Below, piece by piece: positions 51,489-58,769 of a stretch of 64,000 nt of DNA. Below the pieces are notes generated by a model. The model did no database searches and was not told the DNA's origin. It worked only from the letters and a program-made list of their open reading frames with translations. This stretch comes from Streptomyces varsoviensis (GTDB lineage: Bacteria > Actinomycetota > Actinomycetes > Streptomycetales > Streptomycetaceae), in contig NZ_JOBF01000021.1 in the NCBI RefSeq assembly GCF_000718635.1, forward strand, positions 1 through 64,000, read 5' to 3'. How positions within the stretch are numbered: the first letter of the stretch is position 1; every line of letters starts with the position of its first letter. The position numbers were made by a program, and so were the translations under genes.

Positions 51489-53104
51489 GGCGGTTGCGAC
51501 ACGCGGGGTTCGCGGGGTTGACGGGGTTCGTGGGGCTGCCGGGCCGCCGGGGCGCGCGGCGGGGGTTCGCGGGGCTGCGGACCTGGGGCCCGCTGACGAA
51601 GGCCGCGGCGGGGCTGCTGGCGCTGGCGCTGCTCGCCGGGGGCGGCTGGACGCTGTACGGCTGGCTCCGGCCCGACCGTACGTGCGCGGCGGGCGTCGAC
51701 CGGCGCGGCGGGGAGTGCGTGGGGGTGAGCGACGGCGGCTTCAGCTTCGCCGGGAACCTGGACGAGGTCAGCGCGCGGATCAAGGCCGAGAACGACAGTG
51801 TGGCGCGCGTACCGCACGTCTCCGTCGCCATCATGATCCCGATGACGGCGGACGAGCCGTTCGAGCAGCGCAAGGTCCTCTCCGAGGTGCAGGGCATGTA
51901 TCTCGCCCAGTACCGCGCCAACCACCGTTCGAACGACCAGACGCCCAAGATCCGGCTGCTGCTCGCCAACCCCGGGCGCGACCACGCGTACTGGCCGGCG
52001 GTCTCCGACGACCTGGCGCGGCGGGCCGGGGCGGGGGAGCACCTGCGGGCGGTCGTCGCGTTCAATGTGAGCGTCCGGGCAACGCAGCAGGCCATCGCCC
52101 GGCTGACGAACGAGCGTCATATCCCCGTGGTAGGGGGCGCCGTCACCGCGAACGACATCGGCAACAGCGCCGCGCACCCGGACGCGTACAAGGGGTTCGT
52201 GCGCGTACTGCCGACCACACGCGACCAGGCGGCGGCGTTGTCCTTCTTCAACAAGGGGGGCAAGGACGAGGCGCCCGAGCACTCGCTGGTCGTCGAGGAC
52301 CTGCGCGAGGACGACAACTACACGGTCACCCTCAAAAAGGCGTTCCATGAGCTGACGAAGGGCGCGCCGCGCGCGCCGGAGCAGTTCCGCTCCCCCGCCG
52401 ACTTCAGCAAGGAGGGGAGCACGTCCAACGACTTCCACCAGATGGTCAACACCATCTGCAACTCGACGGCCAAGGACATCTACTTCGCGGGCCGGCCCGT
52501 ACAACTGAGGCAGTTCATCAACGAGTTGGGCGCGCGGGCCTGTACGGACAAGCAGTACCGCGTGGTCTCCGGCTACGCCGCCTCCACGCTCTCCTCGGAC
52601 GCCAAGCTGAACTGGGACGCCCTGCGCGGCGGCGTGAGCGTCGAGTACGCCTCCGTCTCCCACCCCGACGCCTGGACCACGCCGGGCGCCCCCGCGACGG
52701 GCGGCTCCAAGGCCGCGTACGAGGAGCTGAGCGGCCTCGCGGCGGAGGCGGCGCGCAAACCGGTCGGCCCGATCGGCCGGGTCGACCTCACCGATTCGCG
52801 GGCGGTCACGACGCACGACGCGGCCTGGACGGCGATCACCGCCATCCGCAACAACTCCCGCAACGGCTCCGGGACCATCCCCAGCCTCGACCAGGTGCGC
52901 AACGCGTGGCTGCGGCTGCACGGCGCGGACAAGGTGCGGGGCGCGAGCGGCTGGATCTGCCTGGACAACTACGGCAATCCGTACGACAAGTCGGTACCGG
53001 TGGTCCGGCTGAACCCGCGCACGAGGAGCGTGGACTTCGTGGGCCACGCGTGGCCGGAGGGCGGCAGACCGCCGGCGGAGGACTGCACGGCGGATGGGGA
53101 CTGA
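51485..53104 (+). CDS. membrane-anchored type 1 solute-binding (receptor-like) protein
   Basis: 539 aa. A basic N-terminus (~35 residues) precedes one membrane segment (KAAAGLLALALLAGGGWTLYGWL) with no lipobox, so the protein should be tethered with its body outside. The body looks like a Leu/Ile/Val-type periplasmic-binding fold: VSVAIMIPMTADEPFEQRKVLSEVQGMYLAQY, IRLLLANPGRDHAYW, VVAFNVSVRATQQAIARLTNERHIPVVGGAVTAND, then YKGFVRVLPTTRDQAAALSFF. No permease genes are nearby. The ATGA overlap with the ATPase gene suggests one signalling unit rather than an importer. Confidence 0.78.
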   Translation: MRRLRHAGFAGLTGFVGLPGRRGARRGFAGLRTWGPLTKAAAGLLALALLAGGGWTLYGWLRPDRTCAAGVDRRGGECVGVSDGGFSFAGNLDEVSARIKAENDSVARVPHVSVAIMIPMTADEPFEQRKVLSEVQGMYLAQYRANHRSNDQTPKIRLLLANPGRDHAYWPAVSDDLARRAGAGEHLRAVVAFNVSVRATQQAIARLTNERHIPVVGGAVTANDIGNSAAHPDAYKGFVRVLPTTRDQAAALSFFNKGGKDEAPEHSLVVEDLREDDNYTVTLKKAFHELTKGAPRAPEQFRSPADFSKEGSTSNDFHQMVNTICNSTAKDIYFAGRPVQLRQFINELGARACTDKQYRVVSGYAASTLSSDAKLNWDALRGGVSVEYASVSHPDAWTTPGAPATGGSKAAYEELSGLAAEAARKPVGPIGRVDLTDSRAVTTHDAAWTAITAIRNNSRNGSGTIPSLDQVRNAWLRLHGADKVRGASGWICLDNYGNPYDKSVPVVRLNPRTRSVDFVGHAWPEGGRPPAEDCTADGD

Positions 53105-53119
53105 CCCGGACAGGGGCCA

Positions 53120-53230
53120 GTACGGACGGGGGCTGCCCCGGACAGGGGCTGGTACGGCCGGGGGCTGGTACGACCGGGGGCTGGTACGACCGGGGGCTGG
53201 TACGACCGGGGGCTGGTACGGCCGGGGGGC
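53120..53230. repeat. 16-bp GGGGGCTGGTACGACC tandem array
   Basis: At least five near-identical units (53145-53228), preceded by degenerate copies, fill the space between the convergent receptor and TetR genes. Confidence 0.9.
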
Positions 53231-53943
53231 TAGCGGTTCTTCCGTAGCAGCGTGGCCTCGACCCCGGCGGCGATGGCCGCCAGCCCGGCCTCGAACCCGT
53301 CGTCGTACTCGGTGAACATCTCGTAGCCGGCGGCAGCGGCGAGCGGGTGTTCCCGCAGTCGCTCGGCGCGTACGTCCACGTCGAACCCGCCCTCACCGGT
53401 GACCATGTCGCCGCGCGTCGACTGCTCCTCCACGACGTAGCCGATGGTGTACGCGTACGCCGTCATCACCGCCCGCGCGGCGGCCCGCAGCTCGAACCCG
53501 GCCTCGGTGAGGGCGGCGAACTGCCGGTCCATGTGCGCGCCGTACTCGGTGCCGCGGAAGCGCGTACCGCCGAAGACCTTCCCGCCGTCGCGGTAGCGGA
53601 GGAGTACGCGCCGCAGGGAGCGCATGGCCTGGGCGTAGGGCTCCTGCCAGCCGGGCGCGCTCCCCTCGCCAGTACGGTCGCCCCCGGAAGCCCCGGAAGC
53701 CCCGATGTCTTCGCCCCCGCCGCCCTCCCGCGCCTCGTCGAAGTCGAGGGCGGCGCGGCGCAGCAGTTCGGTGGCCATCTCGTCGAGCAGGTCCTGCTTG
53801 CTCTTGACGTGCCAGTAGAGGGCGGGGGCCTGCACGCCCAGTTCGTTGGCGATGCGGCGCAGGGTCAGCCCTTCCAGGCCGACGTCATTGAGCACGCGGA
53901 GGGCGGTGCCCACTACCTGTTCGCGATCGATTCGGGTTGCCAC
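53230..53943 (-). CDS. TetR-family repressor
   Basis: 237 aa. The HTH is VVGTALRVLNDVGLEGLTLRRIANELGVQAPALYWHVKSKQDLLDEM (residues ~10-56), the TetR/ActR class with a TetR_C-like ligand domain (GARDMDRQ-like YGAHMDRQFAALTEAGFELRAAARAVMTAYAYTIGYVVEEQ). A Gly/Asp/Ser-rich insert (residues ~72-97) separates the two. It is divergent from an FAD monooxygenase gene with three related operator boxes between, the usual arrangement for a repressor that controls a modifying enzyme. Confidence 0.92.
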   Translation of the reverse strand: MATRIDREQVVGTALRVLNDVGLEGLTLRRIANELGVQAPALYWHVKSKQDLLDEMATELLRRAALDFDEAREGGGGEDIGASGASGGDRTGEGSAPGWQEPYAQAMRSLRRVLLRYRDGGKVFGGTRFRGTEYGAHMDRQFAALTEAGFELRAAARAVMTAYAYTIGYVVEEQSTRGDMVTGEGGFDVDVRAERLREHPLAAAAGYEMFTEYDDGFEAGLAAIAAGVEATLLRKNR

Positions 53944-53952
53944 CTTGACAGT

Positions 53953-54001
53953 TTAACGCCGTTCAGTACACCCTTAACAACGTTAAATTGAACGTCGTTA
54001 A
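53953..54001. promoter_or_regulatory. three TTAAC(N)3GTTMA operator boxes
   Basis: TTAACGCCGTTCA (53953-53965), TTAACAACGTTAA (53974-53986) and, on the other strand, TTAACGACGTTCA (53989-54001). Boxes 1 and 3 face each other around the central, perfect box. Box 3 touches the aggag ribosome site of the monooxygenase; box 1 is 10 bp from the tetR start. Confidence 0.85.
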
Positions 54002-54016
54002 GGAGTGGGTGAGACC

Positions 54017-55531
54017 ATGCCCGAGACCACCGTCACAACGGGAACGACGCAGGTGCTGATAGCCGGGGCGGGCCCGGCCGGCCTGGTGCTGGCGCTGGAG
54101 CTGAGCCGGCGGGGCGTGCCGCACCGCCTGATCGACGCGGCGGAGGCGGCCTTCCCCGGCTCGCGCGGAAAGGGGCTGCAACCGCGTACGCAGGAGGTCT
54201 TCGATGACCTCGGGGTCATCGGGGCGATCCACGCCAAGGGCTCGCCGTACCCGACGATGACCGCCTGGGAGAACGGCGAGCGCGTCCGCGACTGGGACAT
54301 GATGACCCGCGGCGAGCCGACCCCGGACACGCCGTACGCGGAGCCGTGGCTGCTGCCGCAGTCGCGCACGCAGGAGGTGCTGCGGGAGCGGCTCGCGGAA
54401 CTGGGCGGGAAGGTCGAGTTCGGGGTGCGGCTCACGCACTTCGCCCAGGACGCGGAGGGCGTGACGGCCGAGCTGTCGGGCCCCGGGGACGCGTTCGAGC
54501 GCGTACGGGTCGCGTATCTGATCGGGTCGGACGGGGGCCGCAGCACGGTACGGGCGGCCCTCGGCACCACCTTCACGGGCGAGACGGTGGACCCGACGCC
54601 GATGCTGACGGCGGACATGGAGATGGACGAGGCGGGCCTGGTGCGCACCCACTGGCACACCTGGAACTCCCACCCCGACGGCGCGGTCGCCATGTGCCCG
54701 CTGCCGCACTCGAACCTCTTCCAGACCTACATCCGCTTCGACGGAGGCGACCCGGACCCCGCCCCGGAGGCGGTGCGCCGCGTGGTCACCGAGCGTACGG
54801 GCCTGCCGGCGGGCGAGGTCCGTTGGGCCTCGGTGTTCCGCACCCGGGCGGCCATGGCGGAGCACTTCCGCGAAGGCCGCGTCTTCCTCGCCGGCGACGC
54901 CGCCCACATCCACTCCCCCGCCGGCGGCCAGGGCCTCAACACCAGCATCCAGGACGCCTACAACCTGGGCTGGAAGCTCGCCGCCGTGCTGCGTGGCGGC
55001 GCGCCGGACGCCCTGCTGGACTCGTACGAGGCCGAACGCCTGCCCGTAGCCGCCGGCGTCCTCGGCCTGAGCACCCGCCTCCACCGCGGCACCACCACCG
55101 GCCCTCTCAGCAGCCACCGCGGCCCCGAAGGCCACCAACTGGCCCTCGGCTACCGCGACAGCCCCCTGTCCGTGGAGCGCCGTACGGGTCTTGCGGACAC
55201 CGCGCTACGTGCGGGCGACCGCGCCCCGGACGCCCCCTGCAAGGACGCCCGCACGGGCGAGGCCCGGCGACTGTTCGACCTCTTCCGCGGCCCGCACTTC
55301 ACCCTGCTGGCACTGGGAGACACCGAACTCCCCACTTCGGTGGACGGTTTGACGCCGCGCGTCCGCACCTACCGCATAGCCGGCCCCACCCCCGACCTCC
55401 TCGACCCCGACGCCCACGCCACCCGCGCCTACGCCGACCACGGCCTCTTCCTGATCCGCCCAGACGGCTACGTGGGCCTGGCCACGAACGAGGCGGCGGA
55501 TGTGGCGGGGTACTGGCCGGTTGGGGGGTGA
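54017..55531 (+). CDS. FAD-dependent aromatic monooxygenase
   Basis: 504 aa. Dinucleotide motif VLIAGAGPAGLVLALELSRRGV (residues ~14-35), RGKGLQPRTQEVFDDLG, LIGSDGGRSTVR (DG motif near 175) and the FAD ribityl motif VFLAGDAAHIHSPAGGQGLNTSIQDAYNLGWKLA (near 295). A thioredoxin-like C-terminal domain follows, as in phenol/polyketide hydroxylases. ATG 54017 is 11 bp after aggag; GTG 54005 overlaps that site. The TetR pairing suggests induction by its aromatic substrate, perhaps an antibiotic (inference). Confidence 0.92.
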   Translation: MPETTVTTGTTQVLIAGAGPAGLVLALELSRRGVPHRLIDAAEAAFPGSRGKGLQPRTQEVFDDLGVIGAIHAKGSPYPTMTAWENGERVRDWDMMTRGEPTPDTPYAEPWLLPQSRTQEVLRERLAELGGKVEFGVRLTHFAQDAEGVTAELSGPGDAFERVRVAYLIGSDGGRSTVRAALGTTFTGETVDPTPMLTADMEMDEAGLVRTHWHTWNSHPDGAVAMCPLPHSNLFQTYIRFDGGDPDPAPEAVRRVVTERTGLPAGEVRWASVFRTRAAMAEHFREGRVFLAGDAAHIHSPAGGQGLNTSIQDAYNLGWKLAAVLRGGAPDALLDSYEAERLPVAAGVLGLSTRLHRGTTTGPLSSHRGPEGHQLALGYRDSPLSVERRTGLADTALRAGDRAPDAPCKDARTGEARRLFDLFRGPHFTLLALGDTELPTSVDGLTPRVRTYRIAGPTPDLLDPDAHATRAYADHGLFLIRPDGYVGLATNEAADVAGYWPVGG

Positions 55532-55742
55532 CGGGCCGGCGGCAGCCCCGGCGACGCGGGGGCGGTGCCCGCTACTGGTGGTCGCCTGTCCAGGCCCACA
55601 TCGCGGGCCTTCTGGTCGAGCCGCCCACGTTGCCCCAACGATGGGTCCGGGCCTAGGGGTAGGGGATTTATGCTCCATGCCAGAAACTGCACAGGCAAGT
55701 AAAAACCAGGGCCCGCCGATTCGAACGAGCAGGTCACGTCCT

Positions 55743-55893
55743 GCGGTCCCCGCGCGTGCGGGGGTGGTCCCCCGGAGCTGTTCGACGAGTACGCCGAGGC
55801 CGAGCGGTCCCCGCGCGTGCGGGGGTGGTCCCACGTTCGAGTTGGCCATGCGCAGGCCGGCGATGCGGCCCCGGGCCCCGGGGCGTCGTCACA
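55743..55893 (+). CRISPR. orphan two-repeat type I-E-like CRISPR remnant
   Basis: Two identical 29-nt repeats (55743-55771 and 55804-55832), each with a CCCCGC...GCGGGG stem and a GGTGGTCCC end, flank a 32-nt spacer. The 61-nt period is exactly that of type I-E arrays. A further 61 nt on (55865-55893) a sequence beginning GCGG matches only about half the positions and may be a decayed terminal repeat or chance. No cas genes are in the window. The stretch 55532-55742 before it holds no gene; it is relatively AT-rich at 55660-55720, where a leader would lie. Confidence 0.75.
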
Positions 55894-56353
55894 TCACGGC
55901 GTCGGTCTGGAGTGGGCCCGCGGTGATGCGGAGGGTGCGGATGCGGGCGGGGGCTTCCTGGTCGAGGTAGAAGATGTGCGTGAACGGGGCGCGTACGACC
56001 GTGTCCGGCGCGGTCTTCTTGGCCATGGTGGCCTCGCCGCGCAGCAGGCGGACGCCGTCGCCCGCGGTCCAGTACTCCAGGACCTCGTGGGTGATGTTCA
56101 GCGGCTCGTCGATCCTCACAAAGAACGCCTTGATGGCCTCGACGCCGCGGACGTGCTCGGTGCCGAAGAACATGTCGGTGTCCTCGGTCAGCGGCGCGAA
56201 GCCCTCCTCGAACTCCAGGGTGTCGATGGCATCCATGAATTTCAGGACCCAGTGGGGTACGGGCGTGGCGTGTGCGGTGCCGGTAGCAGTGACGTCCCTG
56301 GGGTCGGCCTGGGCGTCAGTGTCGGTGTCGGCGCCGGTCTCGGTGTCTGTCAT
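55889..56353 (-). CDS. SnoaL/NTF2-like protein
   Basis: 154 aa. A ~30-residue Thr/Asp/Ala N-terminal tail precedes an NTF2-like cone: HWVLKFMDAIDTLEFEEGFAPLTEDTDMFFGTEHVRGVEAIKAFFVRIDEPLNITHEVLEYW, then PFTHIFYLDQEAPARIRTLRITAGP. Such proteins range from polyketide cyclases to isomerases, and no catalytic set can be assigned. It lies downstream of the HxlR gene on the same strand, and a palindromic AGTACTG site precedes its start. Its 3' end touches the possible third CRISPR repeat. Confidence 0.82.
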   Translation of the reverse strand: MTDTETGADTDTDAQADPRDVTATGTAHATPVPHWVLKFMDAIDTLEFEEGFAPLTEDTDMFFGTEHVRGVEAIKAFFVRIDEPLNITHEVLEYWTAGDGVRLLRGEATMAKKTAPDTVVRAPFTHIFYLDQEAPARIRTLRITAGPLQTDAVM

Positions 56354-56379
56354 GGGGCAATCTCCGATGCACTGTCACT

Positions 56380-56413
56380 AGTACTGCAATGCTACTACTT
56401 GCAAAACAGTACT
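56380..56413. promoter_or_regulatory. AGTACTG...CAGTACT inverted repeat before the SnoaL gene
   Basis: 7-bp exact arms (56380-56386 and 56407-56413) with AGTAGTA-like half sites between them. A similar agtagtac occurs at about 56984, upstream of hxlR. The HxlR protein is the likely binder. Confidence 0.55.
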
Positions 56414-56436
56414 ACTTGACTCTCGGGCCAGGGCGC

Positions 56437-56889
56437 TCAGCCGTCCGCCGGCACGGCGGGACGCAAGGCTGAGGCCTCGATGGGCTGGTGACAGCTACTG
56501 CAAGCGAGGTACGGATCGGTCGCGTTGCCGCATGTCGTGTGCATCAGCGGGTGACGCGCGGCATCGGTGCCGGTCGCATGCGTCTCGGCCCACCGCGTGA
56601 CGGCAGCGATGGCGGGGACGACGAGCTCACGGGCGCTGTCGGTGAGCGCGTACTCGTACCACGGCTTGTCGGAACGGTAGGCGCGCTTGGTGAGCAGCCC
56701 CAGCTCGGTGAGGCTGTTGAGCCGCGCGGTGAGGATGTTCGGCGAGATCCCCAACGCCCGCTTCAGCTCACCGAAGCGGCCCACCCCGAAGAACACCTCC
56801 CTCAGGATCTGGTAGTTCCAGCGCTCGGAAATCGCGGCCAGGAACTCCTGACCGTGCTGAAAGGTGACGCGGCTCGCCTGATCGGACAC
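56437..56889 (-). CDS. HxlR-family transcriptional regulator with C-terminal Cys motif
   Basis: 150 aa. HxlR winged helix: FLAAISERWNYQILREVFFGVGRFGELKRALGISPNILTARLNSLTELGLLTKRAYRSDKPWYEYALTDSARELVV. The last ~30 residues contain TTCGNATDPYLACSSCHQP, a three-Cys cluster that may bind metal or sense redox/electrophiles. GTG 56889 lies 6 bp after gaggag; upstream in-frame codons are low complexity. It probably controls the SnoaL-like gene downstream and itself. Confidence 0.9.
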   Translation of the reverse strand: MSDQASRVTFQHGQEFLAAISERWNYQILREVFFGVGRFGELKRALGISPNILTARLNSLTELGLLTKRAYRSDKPWYEYALTDSARELVVPAIAAVTRWAETHATGTDAARHPLMHTTCGNATDPYLACSSCHQPIEASALRPAVPADG

Positions 56890-57037
56890 GACTACTCCTC
56901 TTCGGCGCCTCTTCGGCCCTCTACGGCCCTCTACGGCTGCCTTCGGCCGTCTTCGGTGACCACAATGTGCTTTCAAATCGAAAGTAGTACCACATCGTCA
57001 CCAGCGGCGACGCCCGCCTGGCGCCGACATTCACCCG

Positions 57038-57145
57038 ATGACTGTCGACGCAGGCGGGTCGCCCGTCCAGCCTCATTTCGCGTACACCCGCGTGCTCGCG
57101 ACGACCGCGGCCGGTTCAGGGCTCGCCTGGTGGACGAGCCGCTAG
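57038..57145 (+). pseudogene. possible remnant of a small gene divergent from hxlR
   Basis: A 35-codon frame reads MTVDAGGSPVQPHFAYTRVLATTAAGSGLAWWTSR and stops at TAG. The first 30 residues look protein-like and codon usage is normal, but no complete domain is present and there is no ribosome site. It is the only coding-like piece in the 364-bp gap 56890-57253. The rest of the gap holds the hxlR promoter and an inverted repeat cccgcctg/caggcggg (57013-57060). Confidence 0.3.
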
Positions 57146-57253
57146 GTGTATCGACCGGGCACGTTGATCAATCGTGAGAATGGCGGCTGGTTGCCGCACG
57201 CGGTGTGGGGCCAACCCTTCAGCTTGGAGATAAGCGCGGAGAGATAGTGCAGG

Positions 57254-57619
57254 TCAGTCGACCGGGGAGACCCGGATGAGATTGCCGTCAGGGTCCGTGA
57301 CCACGAACGTGCGGCCGAAGACAGCATCATGCGGCTCCTGCACAACGTGGACCCCCTTCGCGGCCCACCTCGTGAAGATCTCGTCAATCGCCTGCGATGG
57401 CCCCGGCACCATGAGCCCGATCTCTGTCGTACGAGGGAGGCTCGGGGCCGCGTGCTCGCTGTAGCCCGTCCACAGTGCGAACAGAACACCGGGGGCAGCT
57501 TCGAAGGCTACGTAGTGGGGACTGGTGAAGGTCGGTTCGATCTCGAAAAGGTCGCTGTAGAAGGCGGTGGCGGCCTCGGCGTCGCGGACGCCGATCAGGA
57601 ACAGGTTCGGTGCGGGCAT
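57254..57619 (-). CDS. VOC (glyoxalase superfamily) protein
   Basis: 121 aa, a single VOC unit: NLFLIGVRDAEAATAFYSDLFEIEPTFTSPHYVAFEAAPGVLFALW, then TTEIGLMVPGPSQAIDEIFTRWAAKGVHVVQEPHDAVFGRTFVVTDPDGNLIRVSPVD. ATG 57619 (MPAPNL) has gaggag upstream. It is divergent from a WYL regulator 96 bp away, repeating the VOC/WYL pairing seen at 22.1-23.8 kb. The substrate is unknown. Confidence 0.88.
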   Translation of the reverse strand: MPAPNLFLIGVRDAEAATAFYSDLFEIEPTFTSPHYVAFEAAPGVLFALWTGYSEHAAPSLPRTTEIGLMVPGPSQAIDEIFTRWAAKGVHVVQEPHDAVFGRTFVVTDPDGNLIRVSPVD

Positions 57620-57715
57620 GGAGCGCTCCTCAACTCGTTGATTTCTCGGTCCAGCGCCCAGTGGATCAACCAATCGCGACGGAACCTGTCACCTTTTCTG
57701 AGAACATGGGTACGC

Positions 57716-58681
57716 ATGAAGGCTTCAAGGCTCCTGCATCTCCTGCTGCTCCTGCAGACCCGGCAGCGGCTCACTACCACGGAACTAGCCGAGCGTCTTG
57801 AGGTATCCCGGCGGACTGTGCTGCGGGACGTCGAGTCGCTATCGATAGCGGGCGTGCCCGTCTATGCCGAACGTGGACGGAACGGCGGGATCGTCCTGCT
57901 CCCCAGTGCACGGCTCAGCGCATCCCACCTGGAACCCCCGGAACTGGAAGCCTTGTCCGTAGCCGGCTTGGACAGCGCACTATGTGAGCGAATGGGCCTG
58001 ACTGCGGCGTGGGAGTCGGCCGAGCGCAAGATCGCCGCCCGCCAGGCTGCGGCACCAGAGTCGCCGAGCCCGCCGCGGCTGGCTGACCTTGTGCTTGTCG
58101 ACAGCACAGCGTGGTTTGCCGCCCCCGAGGTAGCGGTCGAAGTATCGGACCTGGCCTCGACCCTGCGACACCGGCGACGCCTTCGCATCCTGTACCGGCG
58201 CAGCGCCGAGAGCCAGGTCTCGGCACGGGTGGTCGACCCGTACGGGATCGTGGCGAAATCGGGTCGCTGGTATCTCGTCGCCGATGACCAGGGCGACAGC
58301 CGGCTGTTCGCTCTGGAACGGCTGTCGGCCTTCGAACAGCTAGACGCACCAGCCGCGCTCCAATCAGGCGAAACCCTCCGCACCAGATGGGCCGTGCTGA
58401 AGAAACGCACTGAGGAGCAAGACCGCGTGAGCGTGACCATCCGCCTGCCGGAAAAGGGTCTCGACCTGGCGCGGCGCATCCTCGGAACCCGCATCCACCA
58501 TGTCTCCGACGCGGAAGACGGCTCGTGCGTCGTCGTCGTGCGCTACCCCGACATCGAGTCGGTGCGTCAGCTTCTTCAGTTCGGCGACCACATCGAGGTG
58601 CTCGCCCCTGAGACGGCCCGCGCACGCGTCAGCCAGCTCGCCAGGGGCCTGGCTGACAGGCACTCAACCCCTGCCGCGTGA
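57716..58681 (+). CDS. WYL-domain transcriptional regulator
   Basis: 321 aa. HTH_11: RLLHLLLLLQTRQRLTTTELAERLEVSRRTVLRDVESLSIAGVPVYAERGRNGGIVLLP. WYL domain: LRHRRRLRILYRRSAESQVSARVVDPYGIVAKSGRWYLVADDQGDSRLFALERLSAFEQL. A WCX-like C-terminus follows (RVSVTIRLPEKGLDLARRIL). ATG 57716 matches the family start; no ribosome site is evident. It probably controls the divergent VOC gene. Confidence 0.92.
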   Translation: MKASRLLHLLLLLQTRQRLTTTELAERLEVSRRTVLRDVESLSIAGVPVYAERGRNGGIVLLPSARLSASHLEPPELEALSVAGLDSALCERMGLTAAWESAERKIAARQAAAPESPSPPRLADLVLVDSTAWFAAPEVAVEVSDLASTLRHRRRLRILYRRSAESQVSARVVDPYGIVAKSGRWYLVADDQGDSRLFALERLSAFEQLDAPAALQSGETLRTRWAVLKKRTEEQDRVSVTIRLPEKGLDLARRILGTRIHHVSDAEDGSCVVVVRYPDIESVRQLLQFGDHIEVLAPETARARVSQLARGLADRHSTPAA

Positions 58682-58769
58682 TTGCCGTTTTCAGGCCCCC
58701 TGCTCTCAAGCAACGTGCAACGTACCCCGTCAGTACAGCTAGGCAGCAACACCCCGAGCCGTACCGGCC

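Noticed and set aside
54346..55656. 436-codon plus-strand frame overlapping the monooxygenase
   Set aside because: Shadow frame rich in Arg/Pro/Gly. The FAD motifs lie in the other frame.
55865..55893. Third CRISPR repeat
   Set aside because: Spacing is exactly one period, but only about half of the bases match in a very GC-rich setting. Noted as possible decay, not counted as a firm repeat.
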